Counted from the stretch's first letter, positions 29,483-38,188 are shown. The stretch is DNA of 64,000 nt from Devosia beringensis (GCF_014926585.1 NZ_CP045422.1:1404501-1468500), one strand, 5' to 3'. A program made the numbers and translations. Notes: generated by a model not told the origin, from the letters alone.

Positions 29483-29645
29483 CAATCAATTCTCCAGATA
29501 TGCATAGGGCGCCAGGGGCGCGGGACAGGCCATGCGGCGCGCTGTAGCCCGAAACGGGGGCCAAGAGCCAATGCCAAGCTGTGGATTCTCCCCCCGCCGG
29601 CGCCGCGCCCAAGGGTCCCTCAACCCTGGTGTCATGCGGCCCGAC

Positions 29646-29680
29646 ATTGTTTACGAGTGTATTATTCGGAAATAAACAAT
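29646..29680. promoter_or_regulatory. Candidate MarR operator in front of the marR-hydrolase-TRAP operon
   Basis: Inverted arms ATTGTTTA and TAAACAAT with a 19-base spacer lie 164 bp upstream of the marR start in an AT-rich patch (29483-29709). The same TTGTTTAC/GTAAACAA arms occur at 33961-33993 between fcs and the crotonase gene. Nothing else is seen in this 227-bp gap. Confidence 0.6.
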
Positions 29681-29709
29681 CTGTCGTCAAGCGGTAAAAT
29701 CAGCGCCGA

Positions 29710-31317
29710 TCAGGCGCACCGGGCGGCGTGCAGGTCAAAGCGCGCCTGGCACAGCGCGAGGCTTTCATCGGCATGGATGCGGAAGGCCATCCAGCCGGAA
29801 ACAGCGGCCCAGGCGGCCCGCATGAAACTGTCGGCGCGATAGAGCGCGGCGTCGGGCTGGCTCTGCATGGCCGTCATGGCCTGGGCCAGCAGGGCAAGAT
29901 CGTCGAGCAGTGACGCCACCCTGGCAGCCTGTTCCGGTCGCGCAACGGCACCGGTGGCCAGCTCGCTGCGGGCGTGGGCGAGAAAGACCGCCAGCCCCCG
30001 CCCCTCGTCGCGCCAGAGGCGGCGGGTGAGGAAATCGAGCGCCTGCATGCCAGTGGTGCCCTCGTAAAGCGCCATGACTCTTGCGTCGCGCAGATAGTGT
30101 TCGAGCGGGCAGTCTCGGACATAGCCGGCCCCGCCCAGCACCTGGATGGCGGCGTGGGCGGCGTCAAAGCCGGTCTCGGCGCCGAAGGTCTTGATCAGCG
30201 GCAGCATGAAGCTGGCCAGATCGCCGAGGCCCGCATCATTCTCGAGCCGCGCCAGGTCCATCACGGTTGACAGTTCGAGCACGGCGGCGCGCAGGATTTC
30301 GGTGCCGGCGCGGATATCGTGCAATTGCCGGCGCACGTCGGGATGGCGGGCAATGGGGGGTGGCGCCTGGTCGGGGCGCCCGCCCTGGCGGCGCTGGGCG
30401 GCATAGTCCTCGGCAATATCGGCGGCGGCCGAGGCCAGGCCCAGGCCCTGGCAGCCGGTATGGAGCCGCATCGGCTCGATCATGGCAAAGAGCTGGCTCA
30501 GCCCCCTTCCCTCTTCCCCCAGCAGAATGCCTTGGGCGGCGCGGAAGCGCATGGCGCAGGTGGGCGAGGCATGAAGGCCCAGCTTTTCCTCAAGGCGTTC
30601 GACACTCACCCCATTGGGCGCCCCATCAACATGGTCGGGCACGAGAAAGAGGCTGAGGCCGCGCGTGCCGGGCTCATCATTGCTGCGGGCGAGCAGGCAG
30701 TGGCCGATTCGGCTGGCCATGTCGTGATCGCCAAAGGAGATCCAGATCTTTTGTCCGGTGATCCGCCAGGTGCCATCGCGCTGCTCGGCTTTGGTGCGGA
30801 TACGGCCGATATCGGAGCCGGCCTCGGGCTCGGAAATGCAGATGGTGGCGGCCCATTCGCCCGAGACCAGTCTGGGCCCCCACTCTTCTGCCGTGGCTGG
30901 GTCGGCACTGGCGGCCAGCAGCTGGATGGCGCCGCGTATCGAGCCGGCGGCCATCATCAGCGCCATGCAGCCGCGATCGAATAGCGGGCCGCAGACGGCC
31001 TGCATTGTAATGGGTAGATCCATGCCGCCAAAGGAAGCCGGGGCGTCGATGCCCAGCCAGCCGGATTCGGCATAGGCATGAAAGGCCTGGACAAAGCCGG
31101 GCGGCAGTACAACGTGGCCCTCCACCAGCTGCGCGCCGATCTGGTCGCCCACCGGATTGAGCGGAGCCAGCGCGGTTTCGGCAAAGCCGGCAGCGGCGTC
31201 GAGCAGCATGGCGACTGTGGCGTCATCGCAATCGGGGCGCAGGGCCTGCAGCCGCGCCCAGCCCGGGGTCAAGGCCAGCATGGCGAGGGTCCGGCTGGCC
31301 TGATCGGCAAAGCTCAT
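29710..31317 (-). CDS. Acyl-CoA dehydrogenase (phenylpropanoid side-chain)
   Basis: FAD enzyme of 535 residues, longer than short-chain acyl-CoA dehydrogenases and closer to the DmdC/FadE-like group. Visible parts are ICISEPEAGSDIGRIRTKA (flavin and substrate contacts), ITGQKIWISFGDHD, IQVLGGAGYVRDCPLEHYLRDARVMALYEGTTGMQALDF near the catalytic region. In this cluster it probably makes the trans double bond of hydroxycinnamoyl-CoA from dihydro (saturated) substrates such as dihydroferuloyl-CoA. It overlaps the SDR gene by 4 bp, in an fcs-SDR-dehydrogenase operon. Confidence 0.82.
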   Translation of the reverse strand: MSFADQASRTLAMLALTPGWARLQALRPDCDDATVAMLLDAAAGFAETALAPLNPVGDQIGAQLVEGHVVLPPGFVQAFHAYAESGWLGIDAPASFGGMDLPITMQAVCGPLFDRGCMALMMAAGSIRGAIQLLAASADPATAEEWGPRLVSGEWAATICISEPEAGSDIGRIRTKAEQRDGTWRITGQKIWISFGDHDMASRIGHCLLARSNDEPGTRGLSLFLVPDHVDGAPNGVSVERLEEKLGLHASPTCAMRFRAAQGILLGEEGRGLSQLFAMIEPMRLHTGCQGLGLASAAADIAEDYAAQRRQGGRPDQAPPPIARHPDVRRQLHDIRAGTEILRAAVLELSTVMDLARLENDAGLGDLASFMLPLIKTFGAETGFDAAHAAIQVLGGAGYVRDCPLEHYLRDARVMALYEGTTGMQALDFLTRRLWRDEGRGLAVFLAHARSELATGAVARPEQAARVASLLDDLALLAQAMTAMQSQPDAALYRADSFMRAAWAAVSGWMAFRIHADESLALCQARFDLHAARCA

Positions 31318-32075
31318 TTGGGCTGCAGCCTGATGGCGCCGTCCAGCCGGATGACCTCGCCGTTGAGATAGTTGTTTTCGACGGCAAAGCGCACGGCGTC
31401 AGCGAATTCGGCCGGATCGCCCAGCCGGGCGGGGAAGGGAATGGCGGCGGCGAGGCTTTCCTGCGCCTCGGTGGGCAGGTTTGCCAGCAGCGGCGTCATG
31501 AAGATGCCCGGGGCGATGGTATTGACGCGAATGCCGAAGCGGGCGAATTCGCGCGCCGCCGGCAAAGCCATGGCGACAATGCCGCCCTTGGAGGCGGCAT
31601 AGGCGGCCTGGCCGATCTGGCCCTCAAAGGCGGCGACCGAGGCGGTATTGACGATGACGCCGCGCGCCTTGTCGTCCCGCTCGGCCAGGCCCGCCATGCG
31701 CTCGGCGGCCAGCCGCAGCATGTTGAAGCTGCCCACCAGGTTGATGCGGATGACGGTCTCGAAATCGGCCAGCGGCAGCGGCCCGGCTTTGCCCAGGATG
31801 CGGCCGGCCAGGCCAATGCCGGCGCAGTTGACCAGGATGCGCAGTCCATCCCCGGCGGCATTGGCCACATCCAGCGCCGCGGCGGCGTCGGCCTCACTGG
31901 TCACGTCACCAAACACGGCGACGCCGCCGATCTCGGCAGCCACAGCCTCGGCAGCCTCGCGGTTGCGGTCAAAGACATGGACCATGGCGCCGTGCCGGGC
32001 CAGTAACCGCGCCGTGGCTGCGCCCAGGCCCGAACCGCCGCCGGTGACCAGGGCGCTGGTTGCCTCAAGCTTCAT
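31314..32075 (-). CDS. Short-chain dehydrogenase, beta-hydroxyacyl-CoA type
   Basis: NAD(H)-dependent SDR of 253 residues. TGGGSGLG binds the cofactor, the NCAGI motif follows, and the catalytic set Ser (NTASVAA), Tyr and Lys (YAASK) is present. The overall pattern resembles HSD10-like 3-hydroxyacyl-CoA dehydrogenases. Between feruloyl-CoA synthase and the acyl-CoA dehydrogenase, it should oxidise the beta-hydroxy-phenylpropionyl-CoA made by the crotonase to the beta-keto form. This is inferred from cluster context and from the A. fabrum pathway. Confidence 0.8.
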   Translation of the reverse strand: MKLEATSALVTGGGSGLGAATARLLARHGAMVHVFDRNREAAEAVAAEIGGVAVFGDVTSEADAAAALDVANAAGDGLRILVNCAGIGLAGRILGKAGPLPLADFETVIRINLVGSFNMLRLAAERMAGLAERDDKARGVIVNTASVAAFEGQIGQAAYAASKGGIVAMALPAAREFARFGIRVNTIAPGIFMTPLLANLPTEAQESLAAAIPFPARLGDPAEFADAVRFAVENNYLNGEVIRLDGAIRLQPK

Positions 32076-33928
32076 GCGACAGTCTCCCTTGCGGCCTCGA
32101 TGACGTCGGGCCCGTCGCCATAGAGCGCTTCGACGAGGTCGCTGCGCAGCGCCAGCACGGCGCGCTGATTGATCGAGCCCTTGTCGGTCACCTCGCCCTT
32201 GTCAAAGCGCAGCGGCGCGGTCATGGGCAGGATGCGGGTAATGCGGGTGGCCGAGCCGGTGGCCTCTCGCTGATGGGCGGCCAGCTTGTCGGCCAGGGCG
32301 GCGCGGACAGCCGGATGAGCCAGGACCTGGACGTCCGACAGGCCATCCCCGCCCGCGACCAGCGCGCGCAGAGCCGGCATGACGGGCACGACCAGGGCGC
32401 CCAGGGCACTATGCCCTTCCCCGGTAATGACAGCGTCGCGGATCAGGCCGCCGAACTGGTTGACCAGCTGCGCCCTCAGCACGCCCACCGCCACCCAGGT
32501 GCCGGTATTGAGCTTGAAATTCTCCGCCGTGCGGCCGGCGAAATAGAAGCCATGCCGGGGATCGCCTGGCACGGCGAACTTGACCGCGTCGCCGATGCGG
32601 TAAAAGCCCTCGGCGTCAAAGGCGGAAGCGGTCAGCTGGGGATTGTTCCAGTAGCCGGGCGTGACATTGGGGCCCTTGAGGCGCAGCTCGTATTTGTCAT
32701 CCAGGGGTACCAGCTTGAGCGTGACGCCCTGGGCGGGAATGCCGATATTGCCCGGCCCGGCCTGCGGCTCGGTGCAATAGACGGCAAAGGGCCCGGTTTC
32801 GGTGGAGCCCAGGCCCGTGCCCATGGGCACGGCTGTGCCGGTGGTCGCCTCGGAGAGCTCGACCAGATCGTCCCAGGTATGCTGGGCCAGACCCGCCCCG
32901 GCATACATCAGCATGTTGAGGCGCGAGAAGAAGTTCTGTCGCAGGGCCGCGTCATCGCGCATGGCGCCGACCAGCATTTCGTAGCCGGCCGGCACGTTGA
33001 AATACCAGGTCGGGGCGACCTCGCGCAGATTGGCAATGGTCTGGCCCATCAGCGCCGGGGTCGGCTTGCCGCGGTCGATATAATAGCTGCCGCCATTGTA
33101 GAGCGTGAGGTTGAACACCTTGTTGCCACTGGCGGTGTGGTTCCAGGGGGCCCAGTCGACCACGACGGGCGGCTCGTCGCGGAAAAAGGCGTAGCAGTCG
33201 GCGATCATTTCCTGATTGGCACAGAGCATGCGCTGGGTCTGGATCACCGCCTTGGGCGAGCCGGTCGTGCCGGAGGTGAAGAGGAACTTGGCCACCGTAT
33301 CGGGGCCGGTGGCGGCAAAGGCGGCGTCGACCGCTTCTGTGGGGTCGGTAGCGGCGATGCCCGCAAAGAGATGGCTATTGGCCCGGCCGGCGGGCAGGTC
33401 GTGCACCGCGGCAAAGGCCATGGCCGGCCCAAAGGCCGCGTCGACAGCCGGGGCAAAGCTGGCGCCGTCATCGGCAAAGACCATGCCGGGGGTGATCTGG
33501 CCGGCAATCTCGCGCAGCTTGGCATAGTCGGAAGCGGCACTGGCATAGGCCGGGGCAATGGCGGCCGAAGGAATGCCGACATGCTGGGCGCCCAGGGCCA
33601 TCAGGCCGTGTTCGATGGAGTTCTCCGAGAGGATCAGCAAGGGGCGATCGAGCGACAGGCCGGCGGTCAGCAGGAACTGGCCGATGCGCCGCACCAGGTC
33701 GAGCGCCTTGGCATAGGTCACGGTCTGCCAGGGGCCGGTGCCGCTGCGGTCGGCCATCCAGATGCGGTCAGGCGCCGTTTGCGCCCAGTGGATCAGCCGC
33801 TCGTTGAGCCGGGCCGGATAAGGCCCGAGCGGATCGGTGCGCCAGATGATGAACTCACCATTGGCCCTTTCCCCCCAGGCAAGTTCGGGCGTCCAGAGCC
33901 GGACGGCGCGCGCGGCCTGTGCGGCCAT
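32072..33928 (-). CDS. fcs: Feruloyl-CoA (hydroxycinnamoyl-CoA) synthase
   Basis: AMP-forming CoA ligase of 618 residues, the usual length for bacterial feruloyl-CoA synthases. The ATP loop (FLFTSGTTGSPKAV), the GTGLGSTETGP motif and the later YYFDAEGFYRIGDAV-like segment and NFKLNTGTWVAVG are visible. The N-terminal pattern LAWGERANGEFIIWRTDPLGPYP fits this group. It activates ferulate, p-coumarate or caffeate as the first catabolic step. Its stop overlaps the SDR start by 4 bp. It is divergent from the crotonase gene. Confidence 0.88.
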   Translation of the reverse strand: MAAQAARAVRLWTPELAWGERANGEFIIWRTDPLGPYPARLNERLIHWAQTAPDRIWMADRSGTGPWQTVTYAKALDLVRRIGQFLLTAGLSLDRPLLILSENSIEHGLMALGAQHVGIPSAAIAPAYASAASDYAKLREIAGQITPGMVFADDGASFAPAVDAAFGPAMAFAAVHDLPAGRANSHLFAGIAATDPTEAVDAAFAATGPDTVAKFLFTSGTTGSPKAVIQTQRMLCANQEMIADCYAFFRDEPPVVVDWAPWNHTASGNKVFNLTLYNGGSYYIDRGKPTPALMGQTIANLREVAPTWYFNVPAGYEMLVGAMRDDAALRQNFFSRLNMLMYAGAGLAQHTWDDLVELSEATTGTAVPMGTGLGSTETGPFAVYCTEPQAGPGNIGIPAQGVTLKLVPLDDKYELRLKGPNVTPGYWNNPQLTASAFDAEGFYRIGDAVKFAVPGDPRHGFYFAGRTAENFKLNTGTWVAVGVLRAQLVNQFGGLIRDAVITGEGHSALGALVVPVMPALRALVAGGDGLSDVQVLAHPAVRAALADKLAAHQREATGSATRITRILPMTAPLRFDKGEVTDKGSINQRAVLALRSDLVEALYGDGPDVIEAARETVA

Positions 33929-33960
33929 GACCCTCTCCCCTTGGTCATTCTCCTCGCAAT

Positions 33961-33993
33961 TTGTTTACAAGGAAACTATCTACCTGTAAACAA
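33961..33993. promoter_or_regulatory. Candidate MarR operator between fcs and the crotonase gene
   Basis: Perfect 8-bp arms TTGTTTAC (33961-33968) and GTAAACAA (33986-33993) with a 17-base spacer, in the 124-bp divergent promoter region. The arms match those at 29646-29680 in front of the marR operon, which suggests one regulator acts on both. Confidence 0.65.
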
Positions 33994-34052
33994 TTAAACA
34001 ATCGGTGCGGCAGCCTGAGGCTGACCGGCGCGTGGTCGAGGGGGAGCTGCCT

Positions 34053-34841
34053 ATGGCTGAGACAAGCACATTCATCACCTATGAACTGAACGGGGCGGTG
34101 GCCCATATCGGGCTCAACCGGCCCGCCAAGCGCAATGCCCTCAATGACGCCTTTGTCGAGATGCTGGCCGAGGCGATTGCCCGGGCCGAGCGTGAGGCCA
34201 AGGCGGTGGTGCTGTTCGGCCATGGCGAGCATTTCTGCGCCGGGCTGGACCTGGCCGAGCATGTGCAGAAGACCCCGTTCGAGGGGGTGCGCGGCTCGCG
34301 GCGCTGGCATGCGGTGACGGCGGGCATGCAGCATGGCAATATTCCCTGGGTCTCGGCGCTGCATGGCGGGGTGATCGGCGGCGGGATGGAACTTGCGGCG
34401 GCGACGCATGTGCGGGTCACCGACCGCTCGGCGTTTTTCGCCCTGCCCGAGGGCCAGCGCGGCATCTTTGTCGGCGGCGGCGGCTCGGTGCGCATTGCCG
34501 GCCTGCTCGGCGTGGCGCGGATGAGCGACATGATGCTGACCGGGCGCGTCGTCTCGCCCGACGAGGCCGAGCGCTGGAACCTGGTGCAATATGTGGTCGA
34601 GACCGGCGCGGCGCGGCAGAAGGCGCATGACCTGGCGGTGAGCATGGCGAGCAATGCCGAGCTGTCCAATTACGCCATCATCAACGCGCTGCCGCGCATC
34701 CAGGACATGGCCAAGGAAGACGGGTTGTTCGTGGAATCCTTCATTTCCGCCTTCACCGCCACCAGCCCCGAAGCCGAAGAGCGGCTGCGGGCCTTCCTCG
34801 AAAAACGCGTCGCGCGGCTCAAGGCGCCGGGAACGGAATAG
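34053..34841 (+). CDS. Hydroxycinnamoyl-CoA hydratase (crotonase family)
   Basis: Crotonase-fold enzyme of 262 residues. The oxyanion-loop segments CAGLDLAEH and HGGVIGGGMELA are visible. Both acidic residues of classical enoyl-CoA hydratases seem present (Glu113 in GGGMELA and Glu133 in ALPEGQRG, 20 apart). In feruloyl-CoA hydratase/lyases (HCHL) the first is, as I recall, a serine, so this enzyme looks like a hydratase that stops at the beta-hydroxy intermediate rather than a vanillin-forming lyase. ATG at 34053 has GGGGAG upstream. An earlier in-frame start at 34005 is less likely. Confidence 0.8.
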   Translation: MAETSTFITYELNGAVAHIGLNRPAKRNALNDAFVEMLAEAIARAEREAKAVVLFGHGEHFCAGLDLAEHVQKTPFEGVRGSRRWHAVTAGMQHGNIPWVSALHGGVIGGGMELAAATHVRVTDRSAFFALPEGQRGIFVGGGGSVRIAGLLGVARMSDMMLTGRVVSPDEAERWNLVQYVVETGAARQKAHDLAVSMASNAELSNYAIINALPRIQDMAKEDGLFVESFISAFTATSPEAEERLRAFLEKRVARLKAPGTE

Positions 34842-34861
34842 GCTTTTGTAACCACGCCGAG

Positions 34862-34970
34862 CCCCCCACCCAACCTCCCTCTGAAGGGGGAGGAGCCGCG
34901 TGGTGGGTGGGTCCGAACGTGCCGCAAACTGGATGGGTCCCTCCCCCTTCAGGGGGAGGTTAGGTGGGGG
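34862..34970. repeat. Long G/C-rich inverted repeat (REP-like)
   Basis: Arms at about 34862-34890 and 34940-34970 (CCCCCACC..CCTCCC paired with GGGGGAGG..GGTGGGGG) surround a 50-base centre, and each arm also folds on itself (CCTCCCCCTTC/GAGGGGGAGG type). It lies between convergent crotonase and ligM genes, where it can end transcription on both strands. A related element is at 54154-54250. Confidence 0.7.
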
Positions 34971-34978
34971 TATCCGCA

Positions 34979-36391
34979 CTAGCGCTGCTTGCTGCGCCAG
35001 CTGTCGGCATAGCTTTCGCGAGCCTGGGCGGCATAGGGGGTGGGCGAGACGCGGACGCGGATCTCGGCCTGCTTGTGCCGCTCGGTCGAGGTCTTCTTGG
35101 TGCCGCCATCGGGCTCGCCCCAGACCAGGGTCAGCACGTCGCCCACCTGCACATCCGCATTGACCACGCCCAGCGAGAGCATGGCCCGCTCATTGTAGGA
35201 ATAGCCGTTGAACATGGACATGCCGACCATCTTGCCATCGCGCAGCACCATGTCGGCGCTGGTCGAGGCATAGTTGGGCTGGGGGAAGTCGATCCACTTG
35301 TAGTGGTCCTCGCCGGGGCGGAAGGCCGAGGCGATGACATCGACCACGTCCTCGGCATTCCACTCGAAGGTCACCTTCTTGCGGTGGGTCTGGCCCTTCA
35401 TCTGCTCAAGCGCGGCCTTGCCAATGAAGTCGTCCTTCTTCCAGCCGACATAGAAGTCATAGCCCAGTTCGAAGGGGGTGACGTAATAGTCCTCGATATT
35501 GTCCGAGACGTAAGAGCCGCCAATGGCGCCGATGGATTCGTAGCTGTCGGCCGCCAACCAGTCGCGATAGGCGGCGAGCATGCCATCGCCGGTATAGATG
35601 CCGGGCAAAGGCGAGGGGATCCAGCCCGATTCCAGCGTATTGGTGGAATAGGCGCGGCTGCCGCAGCGCACCAGATCGACCTGGGCCTCGCGGGCGGCCT
35701 CGAGGATGCAGGCGAGGATATAGCTCTTGTCCTCATAGGGGCCCCAGATTTCGAGGCCCGGCGCGCCGGACATGCCGTGACGCAAAGCCCGCACCTTCTT
35801 GGAGCCGACATTGATGAAATCGGTGTGGAAGAACTTGATGTCGGGGATGGGCCCGCGATTGAGCTTTTCGAAGATCTTGGGGGCTTCCGGCCCCTGGATC
35901 TGGTAGCGGTAATGGGTGCGCAGCACCCGCTCGCCCTCGGGCCGCGAGGTCGAGCGCGGGTCATGCTTGAGCCGCACATTCCACTCGCCATAGGCGGCAC
36001 AGAACATCAGCCAGTTGCTGGTCGGCGCGCGCCCCACCAGCACGAACTTGTCCTCGCGCTCGCGGAAGATGATGTGGTCGCCGATGACATGGCCATTGGG
36101 CGTGACCGGCACGAAGTGCTTGGCGCGGTCGAGCGCGAAATTGGCGAAGGAGTTGATGCCGTGATGGGAGAGGAATTTTTCGGCGTCCGGCCCCTCGACG
36201 GTGAGCTCATCCATATGGTGGGACTGGTCGAACAGCACGGCGGAATGGCGCCAGGCGGCCTGCTCGGTGCGCCAGTTGGTGAATTCGGGCGTCACCACCG
36301 GGTATACATACATGCCGATCTGCGAATTGCGCAGGCGACCCACGACGTCCGGGTTTTCCCTCAGAATGTCGCCAAGACTGGAATGTGCCAT
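34979..36391 (-). CDS. ligM: Tetrahydrofolate-dependent vanillate/3-O-methylgallate O-demethylase
   Basis: GcvT-like (aminomethyltransferase fold) enzyme of 470 residues, matching LigM of Sphingobium. It moves the aryl methyl group of vanillate or 3-O-methylgallate to tetrahydrofolate, giving protocatechuate or gallate and 5-methyl-THF. Recognisable segments are VVTPEFTNWRTEQAAWRHSAVLFDQSHHMDEL near the N-terminus, YRYQIQGPEAPKIFEKL and the C-terminal GYSYNERAMLSLGVV. The start at 36391 follows GGGAGGAG. A longer frame to 36505 is rejected. A TGTATACA operator-like palindrome lies 27 bp upstream. Confidence 0.85.
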   Translation of the reverse strand: MAHSSLGDILRENPDVVGRLRNSQIGMYVYPVVTPEFTNWRTEQAAWRHSAVLFDQSHHMDELTVEGPDAEKFLSHHGINSFANFALDRAKHFVPVTPNGHVIGDHIIFREREDKFVLVGRAPTSNWLMFCAAYGEWNVRLKHDPRSTSRPEGERVLRTHYRYQIQGPEAPKIFEKLNRGPIPDIKFFHTDFINVGSKKVRALRHGMSGAPGLEIWGPYEDKSYILACILEAAREAQVDLVRCGSRAYSTNTLESGWIPSPLPGIYTGDGMLAAYRDWLAADSYESIGAIGGSYVSDNIEDYYVTPFELGYDFYVGWKKDDFIGKAALEQMKGQTHRKKVTFEWNAEDVVDVIASAFRPGEDHYKWIDFPQPNYASTSADMVLRDGKMVGMSMFNGYSYNERAMLSLGVVNADVQVGDVLTLVWGEPDGGTKKTSTERHKQAEIRVRVSPTPYAAQARESYADSWRSKQR

Positions 36392-36417
36392 CGCCGTCTC
36401 CTCCCTGTTATTGCGAT

Positions 36418-36431
36418 TGATGTATACATCA
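36418..36431. promoter_or_regulatory. TGTATACA palindrome upstream of ligM
   Basis: Perfect 14-bp palindrome (TGATGTATACATCA) 27 bp before the ligM start. Its form fits GntR/FCD operators. The GntR gene begins on the other side of the same region, and matching sites occur near metF, the MetE-like gene and livK. Confidence 0.7.
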
Positions 36432-36521
36432 TGCGCAAAAGAAAGACGGGATGGCAAGCGGGTTTTGCGTCGGCACGCACGCGCGCCGGCGCCGATGCCC
36501 AGCAAACCCGGGGCGGCAGGA

Positions 36522-37256
36522 CTAGTGGCGGATCAGCGCCAGGCCGGGGATCTTCTGCAGCAGTTCGGGATCCTGGCTGAAGATGTATTCCAGGTTCTGC
36601 CTGGCGGTGCGGGCATGCTCGCGGCCGAGGAATTCGGCCCGGGCGCCCTCGCGCGCCACAATGGCATTGAGCAAGGCATGGTGCTGCTCCTGGGCGGTGC
36701 GCAGCGAGCGGCGAAAGGCGGCGATAGCGAGCTTGTTGGGCAGGAAGGCGGAGGGCGAGGCGAAGGGCAGCGCGGTGGCGCGTTCGACTTCGCGCTGCAC
36801 CATGGGGCTGCCGCACAGCCCGGCCAGTTCGACATGGAAGGCGGCGTTGAGATCGGCATAGGCGTCGAAATCGACATCCTCTTCGCCCGGGCCGAAGCAG
36901 GCGTCGAGCCTGGTGACAATGGCGGTGATGGCAGCCAAGGCCGCAGGCGCCACGCCGCGCTCGGCGGCCAGCCGCGCCGCCGTGCCCTCCATGACGCCAC
37001 GCAGTTCGATGGCATCGACCACATCGGCATAGCCGAAGCGGCGCACGACAAAGCCGCCATTGGGCAGGCGATCGAGCAGGCCCTCCTCGGCCAGGCGCGA
37101 CAAAGCCTCGCGCACCGGGGTGCGGGAAATCTGCAGCGTCTCGGCCAGCGAGACCTCGAACAGGCGCATGCCGCCGGGCAGGTCGCCATTGATGATCTTT
37201 TCGCGCAGTTCGATGACGGCGCGGCGACCATGGGTCGCGACTTCACTGCTCTTCAT
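36522..37256 (-). CDS. GntR/FCD-family transcriptional regulator
   Basis: Regulator of 244 residues. The N-terminal winged helix is clear (LREKIINGDLPGGMRLFEVSLAETLQISRTPVREALSRLAEEGLLDRLPNGGFVV), and the C-terminal FCD ligand domain has the metal-site pattern with Asp and His residues (NAAFHVEL, EQHHALLNAI). FCD regulators usually bind short palindromes such as TNGTATACNA, which fits the TGTATACA sites around it. It follows the gal-type operon by 67 bp and precedes ligM. The effector is probably an aromatic acid or ring-cleavage intermediate (inference). Confidence 0.85.
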   Translation of the reverse strand: MKSSEVATHGRRAVIELREKIINGDLPGGMRLFEVSLAETLQISRTPVREALSRLAEEGLLDRLPNGGFVVRRFGYADVVDAIELRGVMEGTAARLAAERGVAPAALAAITAIVTRLDACFGPGEEDVDFDAYADLNAAFHVELAGLCGSPMVQREVERATALPFASPSAFLPNKLAIAAFRRSLRTAQEQHHALLNAIVAREGARAEFLGREHARTARQNLEYIFSQDPELLQKIPGLALIRH

Positions 37257-37323
37257 GGGGCAATCCCTGTTTCGCCGCTCCTATAGCATCGACCCTGCGC
37301 GCCGCGAAGAGCGGCAGCAGCGC

Positions 37324-38172
37324 CTAGTGGCGCCTGCCCCGCCGCGCCAGCACGGCCTGCACCGTCTCGGCCAGCGTCGCCCCGGCTGTCGGCCCGACAT
37401 CGCCCATCGCGTCCTGTACCGCCGCGATCTCCCGCGCCAGATCGCCGTGCAGGCCCAGGGCGTGGAGCGTGGCGCCGCTTTCGCGCATTTCGGCGGCGCG
37501 GCGATGGCCATGGCGGGTGGTGCGTTCGAGCTGGTAACCAGCGAAGCGATCCCAGTCGAGGCCGGGAAAGGAGACTGACAGCGAGGCGTAGATTTCCTCG
37601 AAACAGTCCGAGGCCTCGGCCGCCAGCAGCGTCTCGACAGTGATGGCCTCAAGCCCTTTGACAAACAGCGAGCGCACCATCTTGATCGCCGTGGCCGCGC
37701 CCGGTGCGGACCCGACAACGCGCGCATCAAAGCCCAGGGCCAGCAAGGCCGGCAGCAGGTCATCGGCAGAGGCGCCGGCCAGCAGGACCGGGGTGGCGTG
37801 TCCCTTGGGATGCACCGGGGCCATTACCGCCATGTCGAGATAGGTGGCGCCGGTGGCCGTCACCGCCGTAGCCGTCTCGCGCTTGCGCTCGGGCGATACC
37901 GAATTGATGTCGATCAGCAACTGGCCCGGACGCAGATGGGCCAGCAGCGACGTTACCGCCACTAGACTCTGGTCGGCGGTGACGGCGCTGAAGATCCAGT
38001 CGGCTTCGGCGAGGCCCGCCAGCGCAACGGGGCTGGCGCCGCGCTCCAGCATGGCGGCGCGCATGGCGCCGGTATCGGCATCGAGCAGGCGATCATGGGC
38101 CAGAGCCGGGCCGCCCAGCCCGGCGTGAAAGGCCCGCGCCGCCTCGCCATAGCCCAGGAACCCGATGCGCAT
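37324..38172 (-). CDS. NAD(P)-binding oxidoreductase with DUF1932 domain
   Basis: Protein of 282 residues in the beta-hydroxyacid dehydrogenase-like fold. The Rossmann motif (IGFLGYGEAARAF), the middle segment LIDINSVSPERKRE and the DMAVMAPVHPKG loop are typical, with a putative catalytic Lys in ATAIKMVRSLFVKG. The C-terminal DUF1932 domain occurs in several enzymes near aromatic meta-cleavage genes. The specific reaction is unknown. It is the last gene of the VOC-galB-galC-galD-purU operon and may act on a side product or the C4-carboxy-hydroxy-oxoadipate branch. Confidence 0.8.
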   Translation of the reverse strand: MRIGFLGYGEAARAFHAGLGGPALAHDRLLDADTGAMRAAMLERGASPVALAGLAEADWIFSAVTADQSLVAVTSLLAHLRPGQLLIDINSVSPERKRETATAVTATGATYLDMAVMAPVHPKGHATPVLLAGASADDLLPALLALGFDARVVGSAPGAATAIKMVRSLFVKGLEAITVETLLAAEASDCFEEIYASLSVSFPGLDWDRFAGYQLERTTRHGHRRAAEMRESGATLHALGLHGDLAREIAAVQDAMGDVGPTAGATLAETVQAVLARRGRRH

Positions 38173-38188
38173 GAGCCTCCTCCCCGTT

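Noticed and set aside
35398..36000. A 200-codon frame inside ligM on the same strand
   Set aside because: A Ser/Arg/Pro-rich shifted-frame shadow of ligM with no recognisable domain.
36300..36309. A GTATAC core inside the 5' part of ligM
   Set aside because: It encodes Met-Tyr-Val-Tyr residues of LigM and its flanks are not symmetric.
37324..38172. DUF1932 oxidoreductase as a LigC-type CHMS dehydrogenase
   Set aside because: LigC belongs to the Gfo/Idh/MocA family, while this protein has the hydroxyacid-dehydrogenase-like fold. No LigI partner is present.
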